From Seison nebaliae (taxonomy: Eukaryota; Rotifera; Pararotatoria; Seisonacea; Seisonidae), in the NCBI GenBank assembly GCA_023231475.1, contig JALJEE010001165.1, forward strand, positions 1 to 51,955: a DNA stretch of 51,955 nucleotides. Reading direction: 5' to 3'. The notes beneath the pieces are model-generated. The model saw only the letters and a program-made list of their open reading frames with translations, searched no databases and had not been told where the DNA came from. A program made the position numbers and the translations under genes. This document shows positions 35,887 to 48,188 of the stretch, piece by piece. How positions within the stretch are numbered: position 1 is the stretch's first letter; each line of letters begins with the position of its first letter.

Positions 35887-36916
35887 TTTAAAACTATTTC
35901 TGCCTTAAATCTGCAAAAAAAAAATTACATTGTTGCAAAAGAAATATTTTTAATTATCGACATCTTTTAAACATGTACTCGAACACCAATGACATGATTG
36001 TTCATAAGAACATGTAATATTTGGAGGAACTTGTGGGAAGGAAGAAACTTAAAAGTTCTACTAATTTGCTATGATTTGGATTGGAAGAAATATGCAAGTG
36101 TATTTATATAGATCAGAAATCGAACGGTTGAAAATGTGGGAAATGAATAAATAAGATAAATCGCAGTCTATCAATATCTCACAGGAAATCGAATAGGTTG
36201 TAAAGTGAGAAATATGGAACTAGAAGTTCCGTTTATAACACCCATCATCGTTATGTCGAGTTTTCGTCGTCGGTGATAAAAACAACGGGTTTTTGTTGAC
36301 ATTCGACATCATACTCCACGAAAGGAAAGAATATAAAATGTTGATTAGTTGATGCGTGAAAAAAAAGAAAAAAGTTCTTTTTATTTCTCACCCAAATTCT
36401 AATCTGATTGAATAACGATTATGCTTAAATTATAATGACAATATTCGACCCTACACATGAAAGGAGTTTACTTATAATTTTAAATCTTCTTCAAATCTAT
36501 ATAAGACGACAAAATTCTCTTGTGAAATTGTTCGCGTGTCCTCAATATGTATTCGACCGATTTTTATATAAATGAAACCATGAAACAATTGTCTATTATA
36601 CCTCGATGCAATTGTCATTCGATCAAATTAACGTTTCTTAATAACCGCAGAGATGGTTTATTGAGATATTGTTGCATTTCCATTGATTGGGACGAACATT
36701 GAAATTGAATCTTGAACTTACTAACTATTCTAAAATTTGAAGGATTTAATCATTCTTCAATTGGATTATCAATCATATGAATTGGATTGAGGTTTCTTTT
36801 TTTTTTTGCGATAATTCAATAGAAAGATTCAATGTGATGAAAAGAGGAGAAGGAGGAGATGTACAATTAATCATCAAAATATAATCAAAGAATGATATTT
36901 CATCTCACAGTTTTAT
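35887..36916. other. intergenic, no gene seen
   Basis: About 1 kb of AT-rich sequence between the promoter of membrane gene B and the 3' end of the first receptor gene. The minus-strand AATAAA of the receptor gene overlaps its stop codon at 36912-36917, so that transcript probably ends in the right part of this stretch. Confidence 0.5.
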
Positions 36917-36917
36917 T
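36912..36917 (-). terminator. poly(A) signal overlapping the stop codon region
   Basis: On the minus strand the end of the receptor reads TGAATAAAA: AATAAA starts at the last base of the TGA stop. The 3' UTR would be only a few tens of bases. Confidence 0.45.
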
Positions 36918-39900
36918 CATCCGATATAAATATACCAATAGAGAAGATTGAGGAGAATGAAAGTGAGCGGAAAGGCGACTCGACTGAAACTGTCTAAACG
37001 ACTTAAACTATTTATTCCGGAAGCGTCAGCTTGTTTCGCCAATGATGCTTTGAATTCGGCATCTCCGAGTAAACAATGAAAGAGAGAAACGATTCGTCTT
37101 TTGAATCGTCGTTTTATTTCCTCGTTGAATACTTTACACCTGAATGGAATTGGTGCTGCTTCCACAAACGTTGGAGTATTTTTGGAGATGACGTAGATAT
37201 CAGTTTCAACACATCCACTTATCGATGAACGTCGACCATTTGATGGAAGGAATAATAACGGTCTTGATCGACGAACGTTAACTTGAGAATTCTCTTTCAT
37301 ATTCAACTTTTCCGATTGTTCTCTCAGGAATTTCTCTTTTGATGTCGTTAAGAAAATTTTTTGACGTTTACCTTCTCGATTATTGACGAAATTGTCATTT
37401 TCGAAATTTTTTCTTTCTTTTTCATTCTCATCATTAATTTCTTCGACTTCACGATGACGTTTATGTTGACAAAATTTAGTCGTTTGTTTCGTATTACTTA
37501 TGAGAAGCAGAGAATTTTGTAAGTTGAAAATTCGCTCGTAATTGTTAAGAATTCGATACGATTTCTCGGAAAGTGTCGGTCGTACACCTTTAGACAATAA
37601 CTTCTCAATCGTTTGCAGTGATGGTCTCTCAATGTCTGAAGTGAATGATGATGTTGATGATGACGATAGGATGGATGAAGGATAAGATGAACATTGATAT
37701 TCATTGTCAGTCATCAGATTCTTTTGTTTTCCTCGATGAACAGTCGAATTCTTATTATTGACGACACTCGAAAAAAAAGAGGACAAGATCCATTCGTTCG
37801 TTCGACGAAATTTTATTCTTTCAACTGACAATTTGTTTCTTGTGGTGGAGGAAGAAGATGAGGATGTAGATGATGAACATGAAGACCGTTTTGATGAAGT
37901 ACAGGAACATGAACACGATGATGAAGATGTATCAGAATAATAATTTGATTTATAATGATTATTTCGTATCATATCTGGATACATGTCTCCAAATCCAACC
38001 TATTCACAATTGGGAAGAAATGTTATTAATCATTTTCCATTCATCTAACCATTATCCTGCATTCACATTACAATTTAATATATTTTAATTATTCTAAACT
38101 AATTTATAACTAGTTCCTTAAATTTAATCTCTCAATATCTAAAGTCGCCGAAACTTATAAAGGGAAGTTGTCTGAAGAAAAGAAAACATTTAAAATGTTG
38201 ATAGATTTGTAGAAATGTTTGTAGTGAGAAAGAAGTCTGGTATGGTTCAGGTGAAATGTTTTCAATCGAACTATATAACCTTGGTATAATTATAATATGA
38301 AGGTTTCTTACTCTTTCAATATCATAAATCAATTATCATATGTTCCTCTCAATTATTCATTTCATTCACTTGATCAATGAAAGTGTATTTGTTTTACTCG
38401 AAAATCAATTTACTCATCCAATTTTCTGGATTGTGTTGAAGTAGAAAATTTGATCAATAGAAATTGAGTTACTTAATCATATCGTATAATAAGTTACGTA
38501 AGTTTGTATTATCGTTTAGAAAACATATGATATGTTCCATCTGATCTCTTAAAAAGAAATTAACATAATTCTGAAGGAAATATCTTTATCTTCCGTTTCC
38601 CTTACTTCGCATAATGTAAGAGATAAAGGAAAACAATGAAGAAGTTCGATTTAACATGAAGTACTACAGTAAAGGAAATATTCCGAATTTTCTTCACCTT
38701 CAAACAATATGGTTAGACTAAAGAAAATGATTTTTATACAATATAAATTACTCCATGTTTAGTTACAGAAAACGGATAAAATATTATTGGAAAATACGAA
38801 ATCTTTCAACGAACATTCTCTTACAATTTTGGTGGATTTATTCTAAGTCATCACGTAAGTGACAGTTGAGAAAAACTATTTTGAAGAATATTATTTGGAA
38901 GTTGAAGAAAATTCCTTACGCAGACATTAGTCTGTCTTCTCCACATGAAATACATATCATTATCAAAATTTGAAATATTCATTTTGATAAATAATTTAAT
39001 TTATTCAAAAATTCATTTAAGAACTACTTAAGAAAACTTCCGAATTTTTTTTTGAAATCGAATGGTTCGAACGATTGAAAAAATGGATTCTAAGACATTT
39101 GGTAAAGGAACCATTTGATAGACCGACCGTTTGGTAGACGGTCATTTGGTAGGCCGACCATTTGGTAGACTCCGTATATAAAATACAATTATGTATATCT
39201 TTTTGATATTTTCTTTTTTGATATTGTGACAAAATTGTGATTAGTGAAAAAAATCATTAATTCCGAAACAAAAAACCTTGTTGCTTTATACACAGTTCTT
39301 ATGTTACTAGTAGTAACTTACTACTCAAATACCACAAAATAATTATGAGCTTAAGGTGATACTCCCTGGGAAAATGAAAAAGTACATAAGTTTGTTTACA
39401 TCGTGAATCGCGATGAAGGTTTTGGGGGAAAACATTTCTAACCGAAATTTGAAAGAAAAATTTCCTTGTTCTCTAATTACGGTTTTCGTTTCAAGAAGTA
39501 TCAGAATTAATAGTTAAATTCTTTCCATTGAATGTGTTCAGTATCATTAGTCATCTGATAATCATAATCAACCATTCAAATCCTTATCCAACTGGATCCA
39601 TTCAAACAATACATTAGTCACTTTCCACGATTGGAGGCTTATGATGCATTAATGAATCAATTAACATATTTTCATATGCGTGATGTATAACTTTACCTCA
39701 TGCTCCTTCTAATTACCATGAAGAAAAGAACTGTTTGAACCGTATATGTTTTCCGTTAAAAAACCCGTTTTTTCTCAATTTATATACATTACATTCGTTT
39801 CATATACCAATTATATATTATCTCATTTGGATAAGGAAATAATGGAAATATAACAACAAATATTTGTACTTCGATTGGAATATTTTTCAAATTACATTTT

Positions 39901-41891
39901 CGGTAGTATCGTTTAGTAGTACGAAAGTAGTTCACTTAACGAATCGATTATTAAATGATTAAATAATGAGAATTTTTAATTGTTTGAATAAAAAATTTTC
40001 CTGGCGAAAGATAAGGATCTCACAAATAGTTTATAAAAAAAGGAAGGAATTCCTGGTCTCATTTAAGCGAATGACGAAATTCCTCTAATTTCCTATAAAT
40101 GATAATTTGATAATTCTTTATCATTCTTACTCAATATGAACGATATTTATAAATGAAATGGAGTTAACTTGGAAATAAGTTCATTATATGAAGTCCATAT
40201 GACTCTAATATGTCGATGAAGTTCACTATAAGTTGGAGTTCAATATTCAAATAAAACTGTCATTAACTTGTAGTGGTTCTCTCTTACAATCAATATGATG
40301 AGTAGACTTCGTGTGAAAACTATTCTCCACGAGTTCAACAGTATTGGTATGACTTATATCAATTCTTATATGTATTACGTTCAACTTCTATCAACTTCAT
40401 AAGTAGTAGAAGTGGAAAATAGTTTGGTGAAAGAGTTATTGGTATAATGAAAGGAAGTTTTCTTCGAATTATTTTTCGAAAAAAGTTTTTTTCTACTATT
40501 AAGAGAATTAAGGAAATAACCTTTGTGAAGTAATGCACACCGGTAAATTGTAATAATGTTGCAACAACGTAAATATTGCACATCATCAGAAAATAATCGA
40601 GTGCTGTTGAGTAAGACACTTTCGGGATATCAGATCGGGAATTCATCGAGATGGTGAACAATGTTAGAACACATGTTACTCCTAATGAATTATCGATTAT
40701 CGAAAATGGAATTTCCATTAATCAAATAATTTTAAACCGATTTGTACGCGATCCGATGTTGCTTCACGGTTAATGAAGAAAGCCACCCAAGACAAAATGA
40801 CAATAAGGAAACAAGGGAAATAGATTTGTATGAGAAAATAGCCGCTATGTCGTTGCAATTCCAAGTTGAGAGATAGTCGAGAGAATAAATCTATTTCCGT
40901 TTAAAATAATAATATCAATTTAAAATTTCCAACCATTATTCACTATCATCGATGAGTTACCATGAAGTAGTCGAATAAGATCGAATTGCGACAATTGAAC
41001 ACCTTTCTCAATTACCACCGGCGATTTCTTCTCCCAAATGTAATGCACGTCCTCCACCGTATAAGAATCTTGAAAAATATATTGAAAATTGAAGTTAAAT
41101 TTAAATTTAGATTTTTTATTGAAAAATTGAACAACTCCCAAAAAATAGAGGACATGTTTGTTTGTCGACTGGAAACTTTTGTAGATGCATTGGACAATTT
41201 GCTTTGATCGTTAATCTAAAAACTATAAAATCGAACTGTTGTGAAAGAAGAGAAACCTGGATGAAAGTAAAATATGACCGTCACGACTTAAACGAACTAA
41301 ACGATTGACAGTCGGTATGGTATGAACATAAGAATCACGACCATTAAAGAAATATGTGTCTGGTCGCCATAAACTATCGATAATTTTACTGCTAATAGAT
41401 AAAGTCTCATTCGAACCAGAATGGCTTAATCGGGAGTCAAGCCAACTCTGTCGAAAATAACAGTCAATGGCGTATGACTATTAGAGTGAATGTATTAGAG
41501 TGAATTATATGAATAAATGATGAACGAGGAAATGAACCATATCCTTCTCTGATATTGGACCTAGACTGTTAATCTGCATACTGACACTTATGGCCAATGG
41601 TTTACCTTGGAAATCTGGACGTAATCGTCTATCATATTTCGATAATAATTCATCCAAAATCTTCGAAATATTATGTGCATGTTGAGATTGACGACTAGTA
41701 GGTTGAAGTGGTCGAGTTGTTAATACTTTCAATGTTTGAGCACTAAGTGGCTGTTGATATATCGATTCGTCGTCGTAGATAGACGAAATATTTTGTAGGG
41801 AATTATAAGAATTTCTTCTTTGTTGATGAATTTGGTAGAAGGAATCCCTACTCAATAATAGAAAGAAAATGATTCCTGAAATTTTCTGCAT
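36917..41891 (-). CDS. GRD/CG8916-type ionotropic GABA receptor subunit (copy 1)
   Basis: Seven exons: 41891-41538, 41477-41257, 41215-41133, 41068-40934, 40890-40738, 40681-40521, 37999-36917 (2190 nt, 729 residues). Short introns except the last, 2521 nt, which separates M3 (GVHYFTK) from VGFGDM. Features in order: signal peptide, [13 protein letters not shown] loop, 15-residue Cys-loop C199-C213 ([15 protein letters not shown]), M1 at about 281-304 ([20 protein letters not shown]), M2 preceded by Ser310-Asp311-Arg312, M3, a very long M3-M4 loop with poly-Ser/Cys, and M4 ending [19 protein letters not shown]. This is a Cys-loop pentameric channel subunit in the plasma membrane, of the arthropod alpha-like GRD class. 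The SDR motif replaces the PAR of classical chloride channels. Tandem paralogue of the gene at 42768-45192. Confidence 0.85.
38000..40520 (-). other. 2.5 kb intron of receptor copy 1
   Basis: Donor ACAAAG|GTTATT at 40521/40520 and acceptor GTGAATAG|GTTGGA at 38000/37999, phase 0. It contains the tandem 16-bp repeat at 39096-39173 and no recognised gene. The paralogue has no intron at this position. Confidence 0.7.
39096..39173 (+). repeat. tandem ~16-bp repeat (CATTTGGTAGACCGAC type)
   Basis: Five imperfect units in a row, each with core TTTGGTA(G/A) and spaced 15-16 bp. Related units occur in reverse orientation at 20771-20802. It may be part of a dispersed short element. Confidence 0.7.
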
Positions 41892-42767
41892 TAAAATCTG
41901 ATCTGTTCTAATTAATACAGATGGAATTAATATAATGTAATCGTGTTTACAATTATTCGATAGTTCAAATAAGTTTTCTGCTCATATTAAAGAAATAGAA
42001 AATCAGTATCAATAAGCAATGAAAGAATGAAGCGATCGATTCATGGAGAAATATTTTACGAAATAGATAGAAGATATTTAAATGTCATGCAGGGGCTCGG
42101 TGCAAGTTTTATCTCTCCATTCTTTTCCATTTATGCACATTAAGAAAAATTTTTAACGAATAATTGCTTCAATTGCCTAATAAATATATAAGAGATTGAT
42201 GAATCGATACAATAGTTTCGTCTCCGGCTCATTGAGAATCAGTGAAAGTTATCTTCCAATTATTTGTGAAAAGTTCAAATATTTATCATCGTTTGAATAT
42301 TCCAATCTATTTGTATGTTTCCTTCTATTTTTCCTTCGTCTTTATTTATGCACAAACAACAGATGGATGCAACCGTATCATAACTATTATCATCTCTTCT
42401 GGTTTGTCCATTTCATATGAACTTCCTTCTATCTGTTCAACCAAAATAATTCTTTCTATTCACTACGTCTCATATTGAACTATCATAAATTTCGTTCAGA
42501 ATATTTTTGTTTAATTGCACCATCATATCTGGTTTTATCTGAGAAACTATATTATTGAAAAGGTTACTGGTAAATCGTGAAAGAAGTTGATTAAGATGAA
42601 AAAAGATTATCAATTAGAATTATTAAAAAAAAATATTTTTTTTTGAAAATGAAAAGATCAATACTAATGATGGATAATAATATACAATTATCATTCTAAT
42701 GATATAAGTTTCAACCGAAATGATTTAGTCAATAACTGATGAATTATTTAAAGAAAAAAAACAGAAA
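41892..42767. other. intergenic between the tandem receptors
   Basis: 876 bp containing the promoter of copy 1 and the 3' flank of copy 2. Short open frames on the plus strand have no recognisable content. Confidence 0.5.
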
Positions 42768-45192
42768 TTAACAAATATAAATATACCAATAAAATATGTT
42801 AAGAATGACGAAACTGAGAGGAAAAGCGACACGTGAAAAACTGTCAAGTTTACTCAGACTGTTGATTCCTGTCGCATCAGCACGAGCAGTTAATTTTTGT
42901 TTGTATTTTGCATCACCCAAAAAGCAATGAAATATGTCAATTACGAGACGTTTGATTATCTCCGTTATTTTCTGTTGATTTCTATCAGGTTTACTCCGAT
43001 TCAGCAGATACATTACAGTTTTCCTTTTTAATTCTCTTGTATTCGATTCCGATGTAGTTGACGAGTTACTACTCGATCGTGATAACATATTAAATGGTGA
43101 GTCATTCTTAATTCTTATGTCATTGTCGGTATCGCTAATATTTCCGGTATAAATTCCATCATGTGAAAATGTCGTTTCTTCCCCACTCATTTTATGCAAT
43201 TCTTTTCTTCCAAATCGTTTTGATTCCTTTCCTTTTTTTACCGGATTTAATTGACTCGGAGATTCATTTGTTTCATTATATAAGAATGCACTTTCATTCA
43301 ATAAAACATTCTTTTTCTTCAAACCATTCGCCAATGGGCGTTTAGACAGTACTTCACTGGTTGTCAGTCCAATTGCCAATCCACTTGTTATCTCTATCGA
43401 CTTTTTATCTAACGATATTTTTTTTTGTTGATGAAATTTTTGGATTTGATCTAAACTTTCTATCGAAACTCCAGTACCTAATAAAGATGCAGATTTTGGT
43501 ATGAAAAATTTGACATTAGTCTCCTTCATATTCGAAAGATGCTTTGAGTTATTAAAATTTTTTATAATTCTTCTATTTGACAAATGTTTCAACGATAATT
43601 TTCTTCGGACAGTCACTGTTGTTGTTCGTTCCTGGAAAGGTAGTGACGATTGAGATAAGGAGGAACAGGAGGAAGAACAGGAAAGTGGTAAGGAGAAGAA
43701 ATATTTTACGTTTAATTTCGTTCTATTAATTTTCGATGTTTGTTTCTGAATAATTCTCCCATTAGCCAATTCGTCAATTTCACGAAAGCTAAGACGTTTC
43801 GATTTCACTGAATCGTCCAAAGATCGTTTTTCAACGACATTCTCTTCCGAACCATGTGATTGACGTACTGCTGGATATTCGAGACCTTCCATCTGATTAA
43901 GAAAATCATCATCGAACATATCGATACGAGTAATTGGATTCTCTCTACATTTCAATCCTGGTTTTACATTCATATCACCATAACCGATTTTAGTAAAATA
44001 ATGAACACCAGTAAATTGTAATAAAGATGCAACGACATATGTATTGCACATCATGAGGAACCAATCCAATGCGGTTGAGTAAGAAACTTTAGGGATATCT
44101 CCACGACAATCCATCGATATTGTTGCCAGACTAAGAACACATGTGATTCCAATACAAACTCGATCGGATGTCGCTTCTCGATTAATGAAAAAGGCAACCC
44201 AAGACAGAATGACAATTAAGAAACATGGCAAATAAATTTGAATTAAAAAATATCCGGTATGTCTTTGTAATTGCAATTCTAACATGAGTTTCGAATATCG
44301 ATCTATAAAATATTGTTATTGAATTATTCAATTCTATAAAACTATTAACCATAAGAAATATACATTGTGGTGTTACTATTAATTATTCGAACTAAATCAA
44401 ATTGAGACATTAATACTTTCTTCTCAATAGTTACTGGTGATTCATCCTCCCATTCATATCTCACATCATCCTCAGTATATCCATCTGAAATGAGGAAATG
44501 AAAACATTTAATTTTTTAATAAACATTACAAACAACTGCCAAAATATAAGGGACAATTTTGACTGTCAACAGGAAACTTCTCCAAATGCATCGGACAATT
44601 AGCGATTATTGTCAATCTGTTTTCATACAATTTATAAATATTTATTACCATACATGATAAACAAGAAAAGAAACCTAGATGACATAAGAATCGAACCATC
44701 ATTCTCTAATCGAATAAGACGATTAACTGTAGGAATTTTGTGGAGGAATGAATTTCGACCATTAAAAAAATATGTGTCAGGTCTCCATAAATACTCCAAT
44801 ATTCGATTATTGATTGCTAATGTGCCATTTGGTCCGTTGTAGCTTAACCTTGTATCTTTCCAACTTTGACGGAAATAACAATCCATCGCATAAGACTATG
44901 AAACGAAAGAGAAAATTTAATTTTAACAAAATAAAAGAGTCACCATATCTTTCTCGGAGATTGGACCAATACTATTGATGTGCATACTCACTTTAATCGA
45001 TAACGGACTATCTAGAAAACTGGGACGTAGCCGTTGATCATAATTTTCGAGTAATTCAGTGAGTAGTGACGAAATTTCTTCGGCAGGAAGTTTCTGCCTG
45101 TCAACAACAATAAAAGATGTCACGTTTGACGTTCGAACTGAACTTACGAAAATCGAAATTAAACAAAGACATTTAGGTAAAATTGACAACAT
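42768..45192 (-). CDS. GRD/CG8916-type ionotropic GABA receptor subunit (copy 2)
   Basis: Five exons: 45192-44944, 44895-44675, 44616-44534, 44484-44350, 44302-42768 (2223 nt, 740 residues), introns 48-58 nt. Exons 2, 3 and 4 are 221, 83 and 135 nt, the same lengths as in copy 1. Signal peptide [18 protein letters not shown]. Loop [13 protein letters not shown]. Cys-loop C164-C178 ([15 protein letters not shown]). M1 246-269, Ser275-Asp276-Arg277 before M2 ([16 protein letters not shown]), M3 about 306-332, an intracellular loop of about 385 residues, M4 at the extreme C-terminus ([20 protein letters not shown]). The last exon is continuous where copy 1 has two introns (in M2 and after M3). 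Pentameric ligand-gated channel subunit; GABA is the likely ligand by family. Drosophila GRD with LCCH3 is reported to form GABA-gated cation channels, relevant to the SDR motif. Confidence 0.88.
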
Positions 45193-46829
45193 TTTCTAAT
45201 TGGGAAGCAAATGTGAAGAAGTTAATGTAGTTGATGAAAATGAAAATTAAAGGAGAATCAATAAAATGACAAATGTTCATAATATTCATATTCCCACCAA
45301 TTATTCATGAATGTTGCACAATGTATGCATGAAACGGATGTATATTCAAGGAATTCTTCCACAATAAAATTAGCTTCATATTCTCCTTCCGATTTCTACA
45401 TCTAATAATTTCCATCATATTACAAGCACGCTAATCTACAAACGGAAAAAAAAATAAATTAAGAAACGACGAACATTTTTCTTATTCTCCAGACTTGTTC
45501 CTAAATTAATTAATCTTATTCAATCCAATCTTCTATTATCATTAAATATGATTTAGTTTGGGTAGTGGAAGAGAATTTATAATCCGCTTATGCGATCTGC
45601 CACTATATGTCGTTTCGTAAGAAATATCTGTCGAAAAGATTTTCTTTCGATTATGGAAGAACGATAATGTCATTATCAATTATAATGATCAAATAAGTTT
45701 TCTATATGATTAGCTTTTGGCAAATCTCAATTATTGATCTTTATTTCCGTCTCATCAACTTAACATAATGAAGAAATTTATACAATATATTGTAGATATT
45801 CTGAATCATTCATCTTCATTACTCGAAATTGATGTATTTATTCCTCCTTCATATTCTCATCAATATATATATATATTTCTCTTTTTTTCAGAAATGCAAT
45901 TTGGACAATTTTAACTTTTGTTGATCGATCTCATCCTTTGTCGTCAATGATACGAAATCTCTAAACGTTCATAATATTTATATATTAATTATATATATTA
46001 TGTTATGTATTTTTAGCACTTTTATTTTCAAGTACTTTTCTAACAAGATTTGAGAGTACATTTTAGTTCCTTCAGAGTACATTTATCCAAAAAAAGATCA
46101 TCCAAAATAGTTTTTCAGGTATTCAATTATACGACTGGAGTAAAAATTACAATTTCCGAAATTTTGGATGGGATAAATAATGATTACGAACTATAAGTCA
46201 AGATGAATAATTTTGAAAGAAAATTAACGTCTTTCTGTATGATGTAAATAGTGTAATAGCTCAATGTAATTATCTATTGTGGGAATAATTACACGATATT
46301 ATACTTGGTAAATGAAGGAAAGTCCTCGTCAGTCTCGTAAACAATAGCAGAAATAATTATGTGTACAACTCCTCCCAATGGAGAAGGATTCATTTTTCAA
46401 TATATTCCATTGACAATTTGTACGTCTAAAACGATTATCTCACAAATTCTTTCTTTCTCCATTTATCGTTCTCGAAACACGAAACATAATGGAACGATAA
46501 CGAATATAACAAATATTCGTTATCATTCCAAAATTGCTGAAGTTTAGCAATTATATATTATATTTTTTCAATATTAACAATATATTATATTTAAGAGAGT
46601 ATCGAAATTACTCTTTAAACTAAATTTAGAATTAAAAAATGAGAAAAGTTTAAATGATAAACATTTTATTGTAAGAAAAACAGAAAATTAAAAAACTATT
46701 CTGATGAATTTTGAGAGTTTTCTTTTAATAACAAATTTGAAATTTGAAGAGAATGAGTGAATGATGGAATAACAAGGGAAATGAAATAATTGTATAAAAA
46801 TTCTCAATGTTTAACGAAGATAAATAGAA
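45193..46829. other. intergenic, no gene seen
   Basis: 1.6 kb upstream of receptor copy 2 and downstream of PSAT. Very AT-rich with TA runs near 45869 and 45985. Minus-strand AATAAA (TTTATT at 46665-46670) probably ends the PSAT transcript. No coding exon recognised. Confidence 0.5.
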
Positions 46830-48188
46830 TTATGCTAAACATGCCACTTCGTTAATATCACAACGTTCTTTAATGTCGCTCATTATCGATTGATAAATAC
46901 CGGATGTTTCCAATATGTGTAATTCATTAAGAATATTCGTCAGTTCTTTCAATAAAAATATTTTCATGAAATTACAAAGAATCTGTACATCATCATATGA
47001 GATTGCATTGTAGATGGATGCTCGAATTCCTCCAACCGAACGATGTCCTTTCAATTGCATCATTCCTTCCTCTTCCGTTAATCTCAGGAATTTGCTTTCC
47101 AACTTATCATCATATTCTTCTTCATTCGAATCAACTTCTAATTCGATTTTCTTCTCTTTCATATTCTCCAGATGACTGATTTTCGCATTAATACAATGTC
47201 GCTTGACGAATTCCTTCAAATTCTTTCGACTGATACGAAATGGAATATTCATTGTTGATCGTGAACCATCTTCAACGTTGGCTGAATAGAAACCAGCCGA
47301 ATTGTCGATAATTGTATAGAGTGAAAATGCTTTCTTTTCATTTCTATGTTGGATATCTAAGAGACTTCCATGAGAACCATTCTCTAACCATCTCAACACT
47401 TTCAACATCATATAAACGCTGAAAGTGGAAGGAGTATTATGGACAGAATTATTCGAAGTAATCACTTCCCAATCTAAGACACTTGGACAAAAATTCATTG
47501 CACGTCCAATCAAATCTTCTCGTACTATCAGGATTGTTACACCTGCCGGTCCCAAGTTCTTTTGAGCTCCCGCAAATAATACACCGAATTTTGATACATC
47601 AAAATCTTTTGAAAGAATATTTGATGATATATCACCAACTAACACCGTTTTGGAATTAGGCTTCACATCATATAATTCATTTATATATTCCATCGGAAAT
47701 TCAACACCATGAACAGTTTCGTTGACACATAAATAAATGTAATCAGCATTACTCGATAAATTTCCTTTAAATGATTCGATTGACGGTAATTTTGTGTATT
47801 GTTTCGTCGTTCTTTTATCCATCACCACATTGACATTGTCACAGTATTTTTTCGCTTCTCCTGCTGCTTTCGCGCTCCAACTGCCACTAACTAAATAATC
47901 GACATGATGATCTTTCTTTGTCAAATTCATAGGAATTGCTGAAAATTGTCCACTGCCACCACCTTGACAAAACATAATTTTATAATTATTGGGAATTCCC
48001 ATTAACTGTCTAAGCAGTTGTTGTGCATCTTTATTCGTCTTCGTATAATGAGCACCTCGATGAGATAATTCCATGAAATTCATTCCCGTCCCTTCATAAT
48101 CATAAAACTCTCGATAAGCTTCATTTAAAACGCATCTGGGTATCGTTGATGGACCGGCAGCAAAATTTATAACTCGACGATTTGACAT
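46830..48188 (-). CDS. PSAT1: phosphoserine aminotransferase
   Basis: Uninterrupted 452-residue frame. Class-V PLP aminotransferase that converts 3-phosphohydroxypyruvate and glutamate to phosphoserine and 2-oxoglutarate in serine biosynthesis, cytosolic. N-terminus INFAAGPSTIP, ELSHR, GGGSGQFSAIP (cofactor phosphate loop, 76-86), SGSWSAKAA, the PLP Schiff-base lysine Lys210 in FAGAQKNLGPAGV, HNTPSTFSVYM, and the C-terminal GHRSVGGIRASIYNA substrate-binding block. The family is usually about 360-370 residues. The extra length is an acidic insertion at about 343-370 (KEKKIELEVDSNEEEYDD) and a C-terminal extension of about 55 residues after the last conserved block. ATG chosen because the family starts just before VxNFxxGP. 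No introns. Confidence 0.95.
   Translation of the reverse strand: MSNRRVINFAAGPSTIPRCVLNEAYREFYDYEGTGMNFMELSHRGAHYTKTNKDAQQLLRQLMGIPNNYKIMFCQGGGSGQFSAIPMNLTKKDHHVDYLVSGSWSAKAAGEAKKYCDNVNVVMDKRTTKQYTKLPSIESFKGNLSSNADYIYLCVNETVHGVEFPMEYINELYDVKPNSKTVLVGDISSNILSKDFDVSKFGVLFAGAQKNLGPAGVTILIVREDLIGRAMNFCPSVLDWEVITSNNSVHNTPSTFSVYMMLKVLRWLENGSHGSLLDIQHRNEKKAFSLYTIIDNSAGFYSANVEDGSRSTMNIPFRISRKNLKEFVKRHCINAKISHLENMKEKKIELEVDSNEEEYDDKLESKFLRLTEEEGMMQLKGHRSVGGIRASIYNAISYDDVQILCNFMKIFLLKELTNILNELHILETSGIYQSIMSDIKERCDINEVACLA

Noticed and set aside
40359-40738. short separate receptor-like protein starting MEIPFS
   Set aside because: It is exon 6 of receptor copy 1 plus flanking intron; the apparent start lies in the intron and the tail after FTK is the start of the 2.5 kb intron.
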